NCBI GenBank assembly: GCA_904395885.1
Contig: CAJFOF010000061.1
Span: forward strand, 86,541-124,900
Reading direction: 5' to 3'
Length of the DNA stretch: 38,360 nucleotides
DNA from: an uncultured Lachnospiraceae bacterium
GTDB taxonomy: Bacteria > Bacillota > Clostridia > Lachnospirales > Lachnospiraceae
Part shown: in pieces, positions 25,011-35,040 of the stretch
How positions within the stretch are numbered: the first letter of the stretch is position 1
Layout: every line of letters begins with the position of its first letter
The notes under the pieces: model-generated
The model's input: the letters and a program-made list of their open reading frames with translations, nothing else
Databases searched by the model: none
What the model was told of the DNA's origin: nothing
Program-made: the position numbers and the translations under genes

Positions 25011-26438
25011 TTACTCCGCTTTCTTCAGTCCCTCTGCAGCAAACCGGGAGGCAATATCCCCCAGGCCCATGCAGTTGGAACCTTTAAAAAGAACACAGTC
25101 TTGCGGCTGAAGACTCTTTTTCAGCTCCGTCTCCAGCTCCTCTTTGTCCTGGAATAAATGAATCGCAGTTTCCGCCTCCGGTGCGGTCGCGATTACCCCA
25201 TTGCCAATCTCCTCCGCCAGTTCTCCCAGGAGAAACAACTGATCTGCCATATGATGAGAAAAGTGCTCTCCGATATAGGTTCCCACTTCCCGGTGGTAGA
25301 GAGCCTCCTTTTCTCCCAGTTCTTTCATATCTGCAAGAACCGCAATTTTCCTTTTGCCTGGATGAATCTTCATCAGAACTTCCAGCCCTCCCTTCATAGA
25401 AACCGGGCTGGCGTTGTAAGAATCGTCAATAACCGTAATCGTTCCCGTCTCAAAGATCTGCTGACGGCCCTTGTATCCAGCAAAGCTCTGGAGAGCTTTT
25501 GCCGCATCCGCCGGCTTTACTCCATTTTCGCAGGCAACTGCAATAGAGAGTATTCCATTTAAAATATTATGGCTCCCCAATACCCCCAGACGCACTTGCG
25601 TTTTTGCCCCGTCCGGGCAGTGGGCCGTAAAGACCGGGAAGCCTTCTTCTGCACCGATGTCTACAGCCCGGTACTGGCAATTTTCTCCTGTTCCGAAGTA
25701 AATCGTTTTGAGTCCCTCTCTGGCTTTTTGGTTTTTGAGGATCGGATCATCGCCATTTAAGAACAGAATGCCGCCCTCTCTCATTCCTTCCTGAATCTTC
25801 AGCTTTTCCCGGCAGATATTTTCCTGACTCCCTAACTGGCCGATATGGGCGATTCCAATGTTTGTCACAGCCGCCATATCCACTCTAGCTGTAGATGCAA
25901 TTCGCTCCATCTCGCCAGGCTCGCTCATACCAAGCTCCAGAACTGCGATTTCATCATCTGGCTGAATCTCAAACAGGGTAATCGGAACTCCCACCTGGCT
26001 GTTGTGGTTTCCCGCTGTCTTGAATACCTTTTCAAAGCCCCCCGTCAAGGCACAGGCGATCATCTCTCTGGCAGTGGTCTTTCCCACGCTTCCCGTCACG
26101 CCGATGACTGGAATCGAAAGGCGGCTGCGATAGTAGGCTCCAATAGCCTGCAGCGCCTGCACCGTATCTTCCACTTGAATCAGAGATTTCTCCGGGTGCT
26201 CCTTTATCAAATCGGGAGCAATTTCCTCGCTGGATAGAGCCGCTGCCGCTCCCGCTTTAAATGCCTGGGGAATAAAGCGGTGGCCGTCTACCCGTTCGCC
26301 GATAACCGGCACAAACAGGCTTTCCTCTCCCGCCTTTCTGGAATCTGTTTCAATCCCAGTGATTTCGGCCTCCGCCTTCCCGCTGACTAGAACGCCGCCT
26401 GTCGCCTCAAGAATTTCGCTAACTGTTAATTTTCCCAT
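25011..26438 (-). CDS. murF: UDP-N-acetylmuramoyl-tripeptide-D-alanyl-D-alanine ligase
   Basis: Adds the D-Ala-D-Ala dipeptide to complete the UDP-MurNAc-pentapeptide. The 475 residues show the three Mur ligase domains: an N-terminal substrate domain (about 1-100), the central ATPase with GVTGSVGKTTAREM around residue 115 and NHNSQVGVP, and the C-terminal domain with VIDDSYNASPVSMKGGLEVL. The TGSVGKTT form of the P-loop and DSYNA are typical of MurF and separate it from MurE. It starts 3 bases after murE, with GGGAG inside the murE end as ribosome binding site. Confidence 0.96.
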   Translation of the reverse strand: MGKLTVSEILEATGGVLVSGKAEAEITGIETDSRKAGEESLFVPVIGERVDGHRFIPQAFKAGAAAALSSEEIAPDLIKEHPEKSLIQVEDTVQALQAIGAYYRSRLSIPVIGVTGSVGKTTAREMIACALTGGFEKVFKTAGNHNSQVGVPITLFEIQPDDEIAVLELGMSEPGEMERIASTARVDMAAVTNIGIAHIGQLGSQENICREKLKIQEGMREGGILFLNGDDPILKNQKAREGLKTIYFGTGENCQYRAVDIGAEEGFPVFTAHCPDGAKTQVRLGVLGSHNILNGILSIAVACENGVKPADAAKALQSFAGYKGRQQIFETGTITVIDDSYNASPVSMKGGLEVLMKIHPGKRKIAVLADMKELGEKEALYHREVGTYIGEHFSHHMADQLFLLGELAEEIGNGVIATAPEAETAIHLFQDKEELETELKKSLQPQDCVLFKGSNCMGLGDIASRFAAEGLKKAE

Positions 26439-26441
26439 GTC

Positions 26442-27929
26442 TTATTCTCCCTGCTCCGGAACCGCTTCTTTTTTCTGGACCAGGACCTCCTCGATCACTT
26501 CCCGGTCAAGAAAATGGTGGCGCACTCCGTTTTCTTCCTGGTAATCTTCATGGCCTTTTCCAATGACTGCTATCATATCGCCTTCTTCCGCGTGATTGAT
26601 GGCATATGCGATGGCTTCCCGGCGATCTGGAATCTCCAGATAAGCCCCTCCAGTGGGAACCAGAGTACTTTTGATATCTTGAATGATGTCTTCTGTTTTT
26701 TCAAAGCGGGAATTATCAGCCGTTAAAATACAGAGATCAGCCAGCTTCCCGCCGATTTCTCCCATAGAATACCGTCTGTCTTTGGCTCGATTCCCGCCGC
26801 ATCCGAATACGCAGACCAGTCGTTTGGGGCGGTAAGCCCTCAAGGTATTTAAAAGGCTTTCCATGCTGACCGCATTGTGAGCATAATCCACCAAAATAGA
26901 GAACTGATCCGAACTGTAGACCAACTCCATCCGCCCGTTGACCCGCATATGTTCCAGAGCTTTTTCCACCTTTTCTTTCGGGAGATCCAGGAAACTGGCG
27001 ATTCCAAAGGCCCCCAGTGCGTTGTACACATTGAAGAGACCGGGAATCCCCACTCTCACCCGGGCATCATACCTCCCTTTGATGGAGAACTCTACACCTA
27101 CGAAGCCGTTTCCCGATACGTAATCAATCTGGTCGGCATAAAAATCGCAGGGAGTCTTCAGGCTGAAATCATAGATCGGGCAGGAGGCATGGCTGCGGAT
27201 CTCCTGGTAATGCTCATCGTCCAGATTCAGAACTCCTATTTTGGCCCGCCTAAAGATCTGGGACTTGTAATATAAGTATTCCTGAAAATCAGCGTGCTCA
27301 TTTGGGCCGATATGGTCCGGGGACAGATTGGTAAACAGAGCATAATCAAAGGTGATCCCATCTACTCTGTGCATTTTCAGCCCCTGGGAAGAGACCTCCA
27401 TCACCACGTACTGGCAGCCGGCCTCCGCCATATCGGCGAAGGCCTTTTGGATCGTATAGGATTCCGGCGTAGTGTTGACCGTGGGGAACGTCTCATCTCC
27501 AATCACAATCCCGGTAGTACCGATCATTCCGGTCTTTTTGCCGCAGGCCTCCAGGATTGTTCGAATCATGTGGGCGGTAGTGGTCTTCCCCTTGGTACCG
27601 GTTACGCCGATGGTTATTAATTTTTTTGCCGGATAGCCGAATCTGGCCGCTGACAAAAGAGCCAGGGCTTCTCTGCCATTGTCCACCAGTATCACCGTCA
27701 CATCGCCCGGCACCTCCACCGGTCTTTCCACCACCAGAACTCTGCAGCCGGCGGAAATTACCGACGGAATAAAATCATGGGAATCCGCCCTCGCCCCTTT
27801 CATGCAGACAAAAATGGTGTCTGGGGCTGCTTTTCTGGAATCGTAGATGACATCCTCTGCATTCTCATCAATACTTCCCTGCAGAAGCTGATAGGACAGC
27901 TCCTGCAGCCACTCTCTTACTACAGCCAT
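26442..27929 (-). CDS. murE: UDP-N-acetylmuramoyl-L-alanyl-D-glutamate ligase for the third stem residue (MurE)
   Basis: Adds the third amino acid, in Clostridia usually meso-diaminopimelate, to UDP-MurNAc-L-Ala-D-Glu in the cytoplasm. The 495 residues contain the N-terminal UDP-binding domain, the P-loop GVTGTKGKTTTAHM near residue 110, the carbamylated lysine region YYKSQIFRRAK and the C-terminal amino-acid domain. The motif that in diaminopimelate-specific enzymes reads DNPR is here DNSR: the arginine that contacts the substrate is kept, which favours diaminopimelate, but the proline is changed. TAGGAGG precedes the ATG. It stands 49 bases after fhs and is followed by murF. Confidence 0.94.
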   Translation of the reverse strand: MAVVREWLQELSYQLLQGSIDENAEDVIYDSRKAAPDTIFVCMKGARADSHDFIPSVISAGCRVLVVERPVEVPGDVTVILVDNGREALALLSAARFGYPAKKLITIGVTGTKGKTTTAHMIRTILEACGKKTGMIGTTGIVIGDETFPTVNTTPESYTIQKAFADMAEAGCQYVVMEVSSQGLKMHRVDGITFDYALFTNLSPDHIGPNEHADFQEYLYYKSQIFRRAKIGVLNLDDEHYQEIRSHASCPIYDFSLKTPCDFYADQIDYVSGNGFVGVEFSIKGRYDARVRVGIPGLFNVYNALGAFGIASFLDLPKEKVEKALEHMRVNGRMELVYSSDQFSILVDYAHNAVSMESLLNTLRAYRPKRLVCVFGCGGNRAKDRRYSMGEIGGKLADLCILTADNSRFEKTEDIIQDIKSTLVPTGGAYLEIPDRREAIAYAINHAEEGDMIAVIGKGHEDYQEENGVRHHFLDREVIEEVLVQKKEAVPEQGE

Positions 27930-27978
27930 AAAACCTCCTAATGCTTATAAACTGCTGGATTTTCTCCCACTACGGTCA

Positions 27979-29649
27979 TCAGAAAAGCCCTGTGATCTTT
28001 CCTTCATCATCCACATCAATGCCGTTGGCCGCAGGCGTTTTGGGAAGCCCGGGCATGGTCATAATCGCTCCGGTGAGAACGACTACAAAGCCGGCTCCTG
28101 CAGAGACATAGGCATCCCTGACATTGAGGGTGAATCCAGTGGGCCTTCCAAGTTTCGTCTGGTCGTCAGAAAGAGAGTACTGAGTTTTGGCCATGCAGAC
28201 CGGAAGATTGCCAAAGCCCATCTCAGTGATCTGCTTCAGCGCCCTCTCCGCAGCAGGAGCATAGGTTACACCGTCAGCTCCATAAATCTCAGAAGCCACC
28301 GTATAGATTTTATCCTTCAGGCTCATATCATCCGGGTACAGAACCTTAAACTGGCTCTCTTTCCTCTCCAGCGTGTGCAGAACCTTCTCCGCCAGAGCAA
28401 TACCGCCTTCCCCGCCTTTTGCCCAGACTTCAGAGAGGGCAAATTCACAGTCTCTTTCCTGGCAGAACTTCTTAACGTACTGGTATTCCGCCTCCGTATC
28501 GGTAAGGAAGGAATTCAGGGTGACAATCACCGGAACGCCATATTTCTGAAGATTTTCGATATGTTTCTCCAGATTGACAATTCCTCTGGAGAGAGCTGCC
28601 AGATCTTCTTTGCCCAGCTCTGACTTGGGAACGCCGCCGTTATATTTCAGCGCCCGGATCGTTGCTACCAGAACCACTGCATCGGGCTTCAGCCCTGCCT
28701 TGCGGCATTTGATATCAAAGAATTTTTCTGCGCCCAGGTCTGCGCCGAAGCCGGCCTCCGTCACCACAATATCTGCCAGCTTCAGGGCCGTCTTGGTGGC
28801 TCTCACGCTGTTGCAGCCATGAGCAATGTTGGCAAACGGACCTCCGTGGACGATGGCCCCTGTGTGTTCCAGGGTCTGAATCAGATTTGGCTTCAGGGCA
28901 TCCTTCAGCAGTGCCGCCATAGCCCCCACTGCCTGAAGCTGGGCAGCGGTCACTGGCTCCCCAGAAAAAGTATATGCCACTACGATCTTTCCCAGACGTT
29001 CCTTCAGATCCTTCATATCGTTGGCGAGACAGAGGATGGCCATAATTTCAGAGGCAACTGTAATCACAAAATGATCCTCCCTGACCATGCCGTCAGCCTT
29101 GGCTCCCAGTCCTACTACCACATTTCTCAGCACTCTGTCATTCATATCAAGGCAGCGTTTCCAGAGAATCTGTCTGGGATCGATTCCCAGGGCATTGCCC
29201 TGCTGGATGTGATTGTCCAGGAGTGCCGCCAGAAGATTGTTGGCGGATGTAATTGCATGGAAGTCTCCTGTGAAATGCAGGTTCAGGTCTTCCATGGGGA
29301 CAACCTGGGCATATCCACCTCCCGCGGCGCCGCCTTTGATACCGAAGCAGGGCCCCAGGGACGGCTCCCTCAGAGCAATAATCGCCTTTTTACCCACTTT
29401 AGCGAAGGCCTCGCCCAGGCCGACTGAGGTAGTGGTCTTGCCTTCCCCGGCCGGCGTCGGATTGATAGCCGTTACCAGAACCAGCTTTCCGTCCGGTCTG
29501 TCCTTGATCTTTTCCCAGAGATCGTCGGTCAGCTTGGCTTTATATTTTCCATAGAGTTCCAGATCGTCCTCCTCGATCCCGTAGGTCTTTGCCACCTCCC
29601 TGATGGGCAGCATCTTCGCTTCCTGTGCAATCTCAATGTCTGTCTTCAT
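27979..29649 (-). CDS. fhs: Formate-tetrahydrofolate ligase (10-formyl-THF synthetase)
   Basis: Makes 10-formyl-tetrahydrofolate from formate, tetrahydrofolate and ATP; in acetogens it is a step of the Wood-Ljungdahl methyl branch, elsewhere it feeds purine and formyl-methionine synthesis. The 556 residues have the P-loop [15 protein letters not shown], the glycine-rich [28 protein letters not shown], and the C-terminal [13 protein letters not shown]. Length is normal. GGAGG lies ten bases before the ATG. It stands between ftsK and murE, an unusual place, in the same array as fmt and def, which use and release the formyl group. Confidence 0.97.
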   Translation of the reverse strand: MKTDIEIAQEAKMLPIREVAKTYGIEEDDLELYGKYKAKLTDDLWEKIKDRPDGKLVLVTAINPTPAGEGKTTTSVGLGEAFAKVGKKAIIALREPSLGPCFGIKGGAAGGGYAQVVPMEDLNLHFTGDFHAITSANNLLAALLDNHIQQGNALGIDPRQILWKRCLDMNDRVLRNVVVGLGAKADGMVREDHFVITVASEIMAILCLANDMKDLKERLGKIVVAYTFSGEPVTAAQLQAVGAMAALLKDALKPNLIQTLEHTGAIVHGGPFANIAHGCNSVRATKTALKLADIVVTEAGFGADLGAEKFFDIKCRKAGLKPDAVVLVATIRALKYNGGVPKSELGKEDLAALSRGIVNLEKHIENLQKYGVPVIVTLNSFLTDTEAEYQYVKKFCQERDCEFALSEVWAKGGEGGIALAEKVLHTLERKESQFKVLYPDDMSLKDKIYTVASEIYGADGVTYAPAAERALKQITEMGFGNLPVCMAKTQYSLSDDQTKLGRPTGFTLNVRDAYVSAGAGFVVVLTGAIMTMPGLPKTPAANGIDVDDEGKITGLF

Positions 29650-29679
29650 ACCTTTTTATCCTCCATTTTCTTTAGCCTA

Positions 29680-32448
29680 TCAGCCGCCCTGTTCGATCAA
29701 TTCCTCGAACTGTTCCATAGACATCAGAACCTTGCGCGGTTTCGTTCCTTCTTCCTCTCCTACTACGCCGGCCTGGGCCAGCTGGTCCATGATGCGGGCC
29801 GCCCGGTTAAAGCCGATCTTGAACGCTCTCTGGAGCATTCCGATGGACGCTTTGTCCTTCTCAATAATGAACTTTCCTGCCTGGACAAAGTATTCGTCCC
29901 GGCTGTCAGCCCCCCTTCCACTTTCGGCAGGTGCCTGTGCAATCTGCTTTTCCACCTCCGGATTATACTGGGCCGTCAGTTCCTGGCTGGTCAGAAATTC
30001 TACTACCTTTGCCACTTCCTCATCAGACACAAAGGCACCCTGTACCCGCTGAGGTTTGGGATAGCCTGACGGATAAAAGAGCATGTCTCCCTTTCCCAGC
30101 AGCTTCTCCGCTCCGTTCATATCGATGATAGTGCGGGAATCCACACCGGAGGAAACTGAGAAGGCGATCCGGGAGGGCACATTGGCCTTGATCAGGCCGG
30201 TTATGACATTAACCGACGGACGCTGGGTAGCGATCACCAGATGGATCCCGGCAGCTCTGGCCAACTGTGCCAGACGACAGATGGCGTCCTCCACCTCCCC
30301 GGGAGCAACCATCATCAGATCTGCCAGCTCGTCGATGATGATAACGATCTGGGGCATTTTTTTAGGCTTGTTTTCGTCTTCAATATCCTTGATCCCATCT
30401 ACCCGCTCATTGAAGCCCTTCAGGTCTCTGACGCCGTACTGGGCAAACTTTTTGTAGCGATCCGTCATCTCTGCCACTGCCCAGTTGAGCGCGCCGGAAG
30501 CCTTCTTGGGATCTGTGACCACAGGAATCAGAAGGTGGGGAATCCCGTTGTACACGCTCAGTTCCACTACCTTGGGATCCACCATGATCAGCTTCACATC
30601 CTCAGGCTTTGACTTATAAATAATGCTCATAATCAGCGTGTTGATACATACGGACTTTCCTGAACCCGTCGCACCGGCTATGAGCAGATGGGGCATCTTG
30701 GCGATATCGGCCACCACGGTCTGGCCTCCGATATCTTTTCCCACGGCAAACGCCAGCCGTGACTTATGTTTTGTAAATTCTTCGGACTCTAACAGATCCC
30801 GGAGATAGACGGTATTGTTCTCTTTATTGGGAACCTCGATCCCCACTGCAGATTTTCCGGGGATGGGGGCCTCGATCCGGATATCAGCCGCCGCCAGGCT
30901 CAGCTTGATGTCATCCGCCAGGCCTACGATCCGGCTGACTTTCACGCCCTGCTCCGGATGAAGCTCGTATCTGGTGACAGAGGGGCCGCAGCTAATATTG
31001 GTCACCGTCACTCCTACGCCAAAGTCTCTCAGGGTCTGCTGCAGCTTGATGGCCGTATCCTTATATTCCTGCTCGGAGAAATTCGCATTTCTGCTGCCCC
31101 GCTTTAACAGGGAGGTAGGTGGGAAAATATATTCCTTCGGCGGTTCCTCCTCTTTCTTTTCGATTTGCGCCGCTACAGCCGCCTGTGAGCCTGCATCCTG
31201 CTGTACCTCAGCCCGCCTCTTTTCCAGTTTCTTCTGCAAAAGCTCCGTCTCCGTCTCAATAATTTTGCCTGTGGCCGTCTCTACCCGTTTTTCCCCCTCC
31301 GGCAGGAACAGCTCGTCCGGCTCCTCAGTCCGGACATCCGCATCAAACTCGCCATCGTAGTTGATTCCCTGATGCTCTTCATCAATAGGATAATAAGGGT
31401 CTGACTCATCATCCACCACAGCCATCTCCTCCAGCGTGCTGGTATTCTTGGGGGCGTACAGAGGTTCTCCGGGCCTGACTGTCTCATCCGGCTCAAAGGG
31501 AACGCTGTCGTCTATGTAGAGGGATTCCGGTCTGTCTATCTTTCCGGTAAACACATCGGCCGAATGGATCTGTCTGCTCTCCTTCTGCTGCTTCTCCTGT
31601 TTTTCCTCTTTCTGCTGCGCCTCGGCCCGTTTCAGCATCTCCTCCAAGGAAGGTTCCTCAGGAGCTGGCTCGAACATAGACTGAACCGGGGCATCGGTAG
31701 GAAGGGGGGCCTCATCCTCAATCTTCGTGGCATCCAGGTCCACGCCCCTGACTCGCTGCTCTTCTCTCAGCCTGCGCCGTTCCTCCTGGCGCTCCGCCCG
31801 GATCTCCCTGCGGCGGTCCATATCCTCCCTAGCATACTGATATGCTTTGTCCCCGCTGTTTTTCACCGCCTTCACAACAGATTTTTCTGTAATGCAGACA
31901 ATGCAGATGATCAGCGCCGCCAGGAGAACAATAAAAGCTCCTACCGTGCCGACAACGGCAGAGAGTCCTCCCGCCAGAAGACCGCCTACCAGGCCGCCTC
32001 CCATCCCGGTGGAGGCTGATGCACGGTAGTATTCCAGGACACTCCCGCCTGCAAGATTTTTATCTCCGAAAATAAGCTGGGCAAAGCCGCACAAAACCAG
32101 AGCTGCCCCGATGGCGGCTCCAAGTTTCAGGGCGGCCCGGATATTTCCCTTGTTGGACAGGGCAAAACAGGTCCCGATAAAAAGAAATATCGGAACCAGA
32201 TACCCAACCATGCCAAACATCCCTAACTGGGCGCTTTTCAAGATCCGCCCAATCATGCCGCACAGATCAATATTGCTTAAAAACAGCAGCACTGCCACTA
32301 CAAAAGAGCTGATGATAAAAACCTCCGCCCGGATAACCTGAGCGCCTTCATCATAGTATGGTTCCTGCTGTTTCTTCTTCGGTCTTCCCGCTTTTTTCGT
32401 ATTCGTTTTCGTCTGAGTTGTCGTTCTGCCTTTTTTCGTTGCTGACAC
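29680..32448 (-). CDS. ftsK: FtsK/SpoIIIE-type DNA translocase
   Basis: A 922-residue septal DNA pump that clears chromosomes from the closing septum and, in sporulating relatives, moves DNA into the forespore. Order of parts: a basic N-terminus (1-40), membrane segments at about 43-60, 77-95, 105-125 and 150-186, a long charged linker of some 250 residues rich in Glu, Arg and Gln, the alpha-beta motor with Walker A GATGSGKS and Walker [14 protein letters not shown], and the C-terminal gamma winged helix (about 850-915) that reads oriented DNA motifs. The best start is a GTG at 32448 with AGGAGG nine bases away; the longer frame lacks such a site. A promoter lies inside the end of tepA. Confidence 0.95.
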   Translation of the reverse strand: MSATKKGRTTTQTKTNTKKAGRPKKKQQEPYYDEGAQVIRAEVFIISSFVVAVLLFLSNIDLCGMIGRILKSAQLGMFGMVGYLVPIFLFIGTCFALSNKGNIRAALKLGAAIGAALVLCGFAQLIFGDKNLAGGSVLEYYRASASTGMGGGLVGGLLAGGLSAVVGTVGAFIVLLAALIICIVCITEKSVVKAVKNSGDKAYQYAREDMDRRREIRAERQEERRRLREEQRVRGVDLDATKIEDEAPLPTDAPVQSMFEPAPEEPSLEEMLKRAEAQQKEEKQEKQQKESRQIHSADVFTGKIDRPESLYIDDSVPFEPDETVRPGEPLYAPKNTSTLEEMAVVDDESDPYYPIDEEHQGINYDGEFDADVRTEEPDELFLPEGEKRVETATGKIIETETELLQKKLEKRRAEVQQDAGSQAAVAAQIEKKEEEPPKEYIFPPTSLLKRGSRNANFSEQEYKDTAIKLQQTLRDFGVGVTVTNISCGPSVTRYELHPEQGVKVSRIVGLADDIKLSLAAADIRIEAPIPGKSAVGIEVPNKENNTVYLRDLLESEEFTKHKSRLAFAVGKDIGGQTVVADIAKMPHLLIAGATGSGKSVCINTLIMSIIYKSKPEDVKLIMVDPKVVELSVYNGIPHLLIPVVTDPKKASGALNWAVAEMTDRYKKFAQYGVRDLKGFNERVDGIKDIEDENKPKKMPQIVIIIDELADLMMVAPGEVEDAICRLAQLARAAGIHLVIATQRPSVNVITGLIKANVPSRIAFSVSSGVDSRTIIDMNGAEKLLGKGDMLFYPSGYPKPQRVQGAFVSDEEVAKVVEFLTSQELTAQYNPEVEKQIAQAPAESGRGADSRDEYFVQAGKFIIEKDKASIGMLQRAFKIGFNRAARIMDQLAQAGVVGEEEGTKPRKVLMSMEQFEELIEQGG

Positions 32449-32505
32449 GAAAGGAAACCTCCTGTATCTTTTCCTGATGAGAGTCCATAGATTCCCATTG
32501 TTGAT

Positions 32506-32534
32506 AGTATACAAAAGTTTCCATGAAATTGCAA
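32506..32534 (-). promoter_or_regulatory. Sigma-A-type promoter of ftsK
   Basis: TTGCAA (32529-32534) and TATACT (32506-32511) are 17 bases apart. The -35 box ends two bases after the tepA stop. Transcription would start near 32499, giving a leader of about 50 bases to the GTG start. Confidence 0.75.
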
Positions 32535-32535
32535 G

Positions 32536-33240
32536 CTAATGACCGGCATCAATCATGGTGTGGAGTTTTTTCAATGCCTCCCGGATCCCTCCTACCTCAT
32601 CAATCAGGCCGGCTTCCACGGCTTCTTTCCCTACCAGAACCGTGCCCAGATCACGGGTCAGCATCTTGGTATTGTGCATTAACTGTCGCAAATTTTCATA
32701 TTCAATTTTTGAATGAGCCGCCACAAAGCTCAGGATCCTGTCCTGGATCATCTCGAAATATTCGTAAGTCTGGGCGGTTCCGATCACCATTCCGCTCATC
32801 CTGACCGGATGAATCATCATCGTCCCTGTGGGGACGATAAACGAGTAGTCGGATGAAACGGCCAGCGGCACCCCTATGGAATGGCTTCCTCCAAGAACCA
32901 GAGAAACCACAGGGATGCTCAGGGAGGCGATCATCTCCGCGATGGCCAGCCCCGCATCCACATCCCCGCCGGAGGTGTTCAAGAGAACCATCAGCCCCTC
33001 CACTTCTTCGTCATCCTCGATCTCTGCCAGCTTTGGCAGCACATGATCATATTTTGTGGCCTTGCTGTTCCCGGACAGATTTTCATGGCCTTCCACCTCC
33101 CCGATGATGGAAAGCAGGTGGATCTTGTGCCGCTTTCCGCTGTGATCCAGAGTTATCTGGCCGTATTCCTCCAGCTTTTCATCTTCCTTTTCCTCGATTT
33201 CCTTTTTTGTTTTTTCCTCCTGCGGATTCTGTTTGCCCAT
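32536..33240 (-). CDS. tepA: ClpP-fold serine protease, TepA type
   Basis: A 234-residue ClpP-superfamily protein of the TepA (translocation-enhancing protein, YmfB) group. After a charged N-terminus of about 40 residues it has the crotonase-like fold with GGDVDAGLAIAEMIAS, the nucleophile serine in GGSHSIGVPLA and the histidine in TMMIHPVRMSG. In Bacillus the homologue is encoded next to spoIIIE, as here next to ftsK, and has been linked to protein export and degradation of signal-peptide remnants or spore proteins; the substrate is not known here. The ATG at 33240 has AAAGGA eight bases upstream; the frame extends 14 codons further without a site. True ClpP is shorter and lacks the charged start. 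Confidence 0.9.
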   Translation of the reverse strand: MGKQNPQEEKTKKEIEEKEDEKLEEYGQITLDHSGKRHKIHLLSIIGEVEGHENLSGNSKATKYDHVLPKLAEIEDDEEVEGLMVLLNTSGGDVDAGLAIAEMIASLSIPVVSLVLGGSHSIGVPLAVSSDYSFIVPTGTMMIHPVRMSGMVIGTAQTYEYFEMIQDRILSFVAAHSKIEYENLRQLMHNTKMLTRDLGTVLVGKEAVEAGLIDEVGGIREALKKLHTMIDAGH

Positions 33241-33375
33241 AGTTTTCTTCCTTTCCCGGCGGTGTTCTTCCCGCCCTATCACAGCGCTATTCTTCCCCGT
33301 TTTCCGTTTCCTATGCCAGAAAAATCAAGGCTGTTCTGTACTTTTTCCGAAAATTGTAGTAAGATAGTATGCAAA

Positions 33376-33384
33376 TGGTATACT
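33376..33384 (+). promoter_or_regulatory. Extended -10 promoter of icd
   Basis: TGGTATACT matches the extended -10 consensus. The best -35 candidate, TTGTAG, is 19 bases upstream, which is loose, so the TG dinucleotide probably matters. Transcription would start near 33391, leaving a leader of about 44 bases. Confidence 0.65.
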
Positions 33385-33434
33385 GCCCGGCGGCAGGAAC
33401 CCATCACAAAATTATGAAAATCAGGAGGCTGACC

Positions 33435-34634
33435 ATGGAAAAAATCAAAATGACAACCCCCCTTGTGGAGATGGACGGGGACGAGATGACGAGAATCCTC
33501 TGGAAAATGATCAAAGAAGAACTGCTGCTTCCTTTTATTGATTTGAAAACGGAGTACTACGATCTTGGACTTGAGCACAGGGACGCCACTAATGATCAGG
33601 TGACCATAGACTCTGCCATCGCCACAAAAAAATACGGCGTGGCCGTTAAATGTGCCACCATCACTCCCAATGCAGCCAGAGTGAAAGAATACAATCTGAA
33701 AGAAATGTGGAAAAGTCCTAATGGCACCATCCGTGCGATTCTGGACGGCACCGTATTCCGCTGCCCCATTGTGGTCAAGGGAATTGAACCCTGTGTGCGG
33801 AACTGGAAAAAGCCCATTACCATTGCCAGACATGCCTACGGCGACGTCTACAAAGGTGTTGAGATGAAAATTCCGGGAGCCGGAAAGGCCGAGCTGGTCT
33901 ACACAGCCGCCGACGGAACCCAGCAGAAAGAGTTGATCCACGAATTTGACGGTCCCGGCATCATTCAGGGCACTCACAACGTGTGCGCCTCCATCGAGAG
34001 CTTTGCCAGAAGCTGTTTTAACTACGCTCTGGATGTGAAGCAGGATCTGTGGTTTGCCACCAAGGACACCATCTCCAAGAAATACGACCACACCTTCAAA
34101 GATATTTTCCAGGAGATTTTCGACAAAGAATATGCCCATCGCTTTCAGGAAGCTGGAATTACTTACTTCTATACGCTGATCGACGACGCGGTGGCTCGTG
34201 TCATGAAATCTGAGGGCGGCTACATCTGGGCCTGCAAGAACTATGACGGCGACGTTATGAGTGATATGATCTCCTCCGCCTTCGGCTCCCTGGCCATGAT
34301 GACCTCTGTTTTAGTCTCCCCGGAAGGATACTATGAATACGAAGCGGCACACGGCACAGTACAGCGCCACTATTACAAGCACCTGGCCGGAGAAGAGACC
34401 TCTACCAACTCGGTAGCTACCATCTTTGCCTGGTCCGGCGCACTGAGAAAGCGCGGGGAACTGGACGGCATCCGGGAACTCTCTGAGTTTGCCGATAAGC
34501 TGGAGAAAGCCACTCTGGACACCATTGAAAGCGGCTGCATGACCAAGGATCTGGCCCTCATCACCACCTTACCCAATCCTACAGTCCTCAACAGCCAGGA
34601 ATTTATCCAGGCCATCGCCAGGAGGCTGGCTTAG
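33435..34634 (+). CDS. icd: NADP-dependent isocitrate dehydrogenase, eukaryote-like subfamily
   Basis: Oxidises isocitrate to 2-oxoglutarate and CO2 with NADP, giving the precursor of glutamate. The 399-residue protein opens [17 protein letters not shown] and has the WKSPNGTIR substrate-binding segment and the [11 protein letters not shown] and [12 protein letters not shown] segments typical of the type II (eukaryote-like, homodimeric) branch, unlike the E. coli type. The ATG at 33435 has AGGAGG six bases upstream; an in-frame ATG seven codons earlier lacks a site. It is transcribed alone on the plus strand, with an extended -10 promoter and a strong terminator, divergent from tepA. No other citric-acid-cycle genes are near. 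Confidence 0.95.
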   Translation: MEKIKMTTPLVEMDGDEMTRILWKMIKEELLLPFIDLKTEYYDLGLEHRDATNDQVTIDSAIATKKYGVAVKCATITPNAARVKEYNLKEMWKSPNGTIRAILDGTVFRCPIVVKGIEPCVRNWKKPITIARHAYGDVYKGVEMKIPGAGKAELVYTAADGTQQKELIHEFDGPGIIQGTHNVCASIESFARSCFNYALDVKQDLWFATKDTISKKYDHTFKDIFQEIFDKEYAHRFQEAGITYFYTLIDDAVARVMKSEGGYIWACKNYDGDVMSDMISSAFGSLAMMTSVLVSPEGYYEYEAAHGTVQRHYYKHLAGEETSTNSVATIFAWSGALRKRGELDGIRELSEFADKLEKATLDTIESGCMTKDLALITTLPNPTVLNSQEFIQAIARRLA

Positions 34635-34665
34635 ATCCTCTGTCATTTCTTCAGAAACAAAATTG

Positions 34666-34717
34666 CCCCGCAGAATACCGCCGGATCATTCCAGCAGAAT
34701 TCTGCGGGGTTTCTTTA
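34666..34717 (+). terminator. Rho-independent terminator after icd, possibly bidirectional
   Basis: An 11-pair perfect stem (CCCCGCAGAAT at 34666-34676 and its complement at 34699-34709) is followed by TTTCTTTATAT. On the minus strand the same hairpin is followed by CAATTTTG, so it may also end the polA unit from the other side. Confidence 0.88.
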
Positions 34718-34746
34718 TATGGCGTCTGCTCCCTGGGGACAGGCCG

Positions 34747-35007
34747 TCAGAACTTCCCGTATGTCTCGTTCAGCCAGGCGATTCCCTCCTGAATCCCGTT
34801 TTCGCTGAATTCAAAATCCTGAGAAATCACCTGCTCTTTGGGAGTGGCATCGTAGCTGTAGGGTTCCGGCCATGCCTCCACCCTGAGGACGGTCTCCCTT
34901 TCTTCTTTTTCCACCTTTTCCATCCGGTACCGCATTCCCTGATAGCTGCCGGTAAATTTGGCTTTCTTCAGATAGGGAATCGGCATAAAGTCCTCTCTCT
35001 TCAGCAT
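34747..35007 (-). CDS. Unrecognised 86-residue protein downstream of polA
   Basis: A small soluble protein opening MLKREDFMPIPYLKKAKFTGS, rich in aromatic and charged residues, with no cysteine, no membrane segment and no motif I can name. It looks like a beta-rich start (KFTGSYQGMRYRMEKVE, then RETVLRVEAWPEPYSYD) followed by a helical end (ENGIQEGIAWLNETYG), so a single small alpha/beta domain is likely. AAGGAG stands six bases before the ATG, which argues for a real gene. It starts 33 bases after the polA stop and ends at the shared terminator, so it is probably co-transcribed with polA. No function is proposed. Confidence 0.75.
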   Translation of the reverse strand: MLKREDFMPIPYLKKAKFTGSYQGMRYRMEKVEKEERETVLRVEAWPEPYSYDATPKEQVISQDFEFSENGIQEGIAWLNETYGKF

Positions 35008-35040
35008 ATTTTGCTCCTTCCTCGCTGGCCAAGCTCAGAA

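Noticed and set aside
27930..27978. Terminator or promoter between fhs and murE
   Set aside because: The 49 bases contain only the murE ribosome binding site; no stable stem with T tract and no -10/-35 pair is visible.
32449..32514. 22-residue N-terminal extension of ftsK starting with TTG
   Set aside because: It starts within the -10 region of the predicted promoter, and a GTG with a full AGGAGG lies further in.
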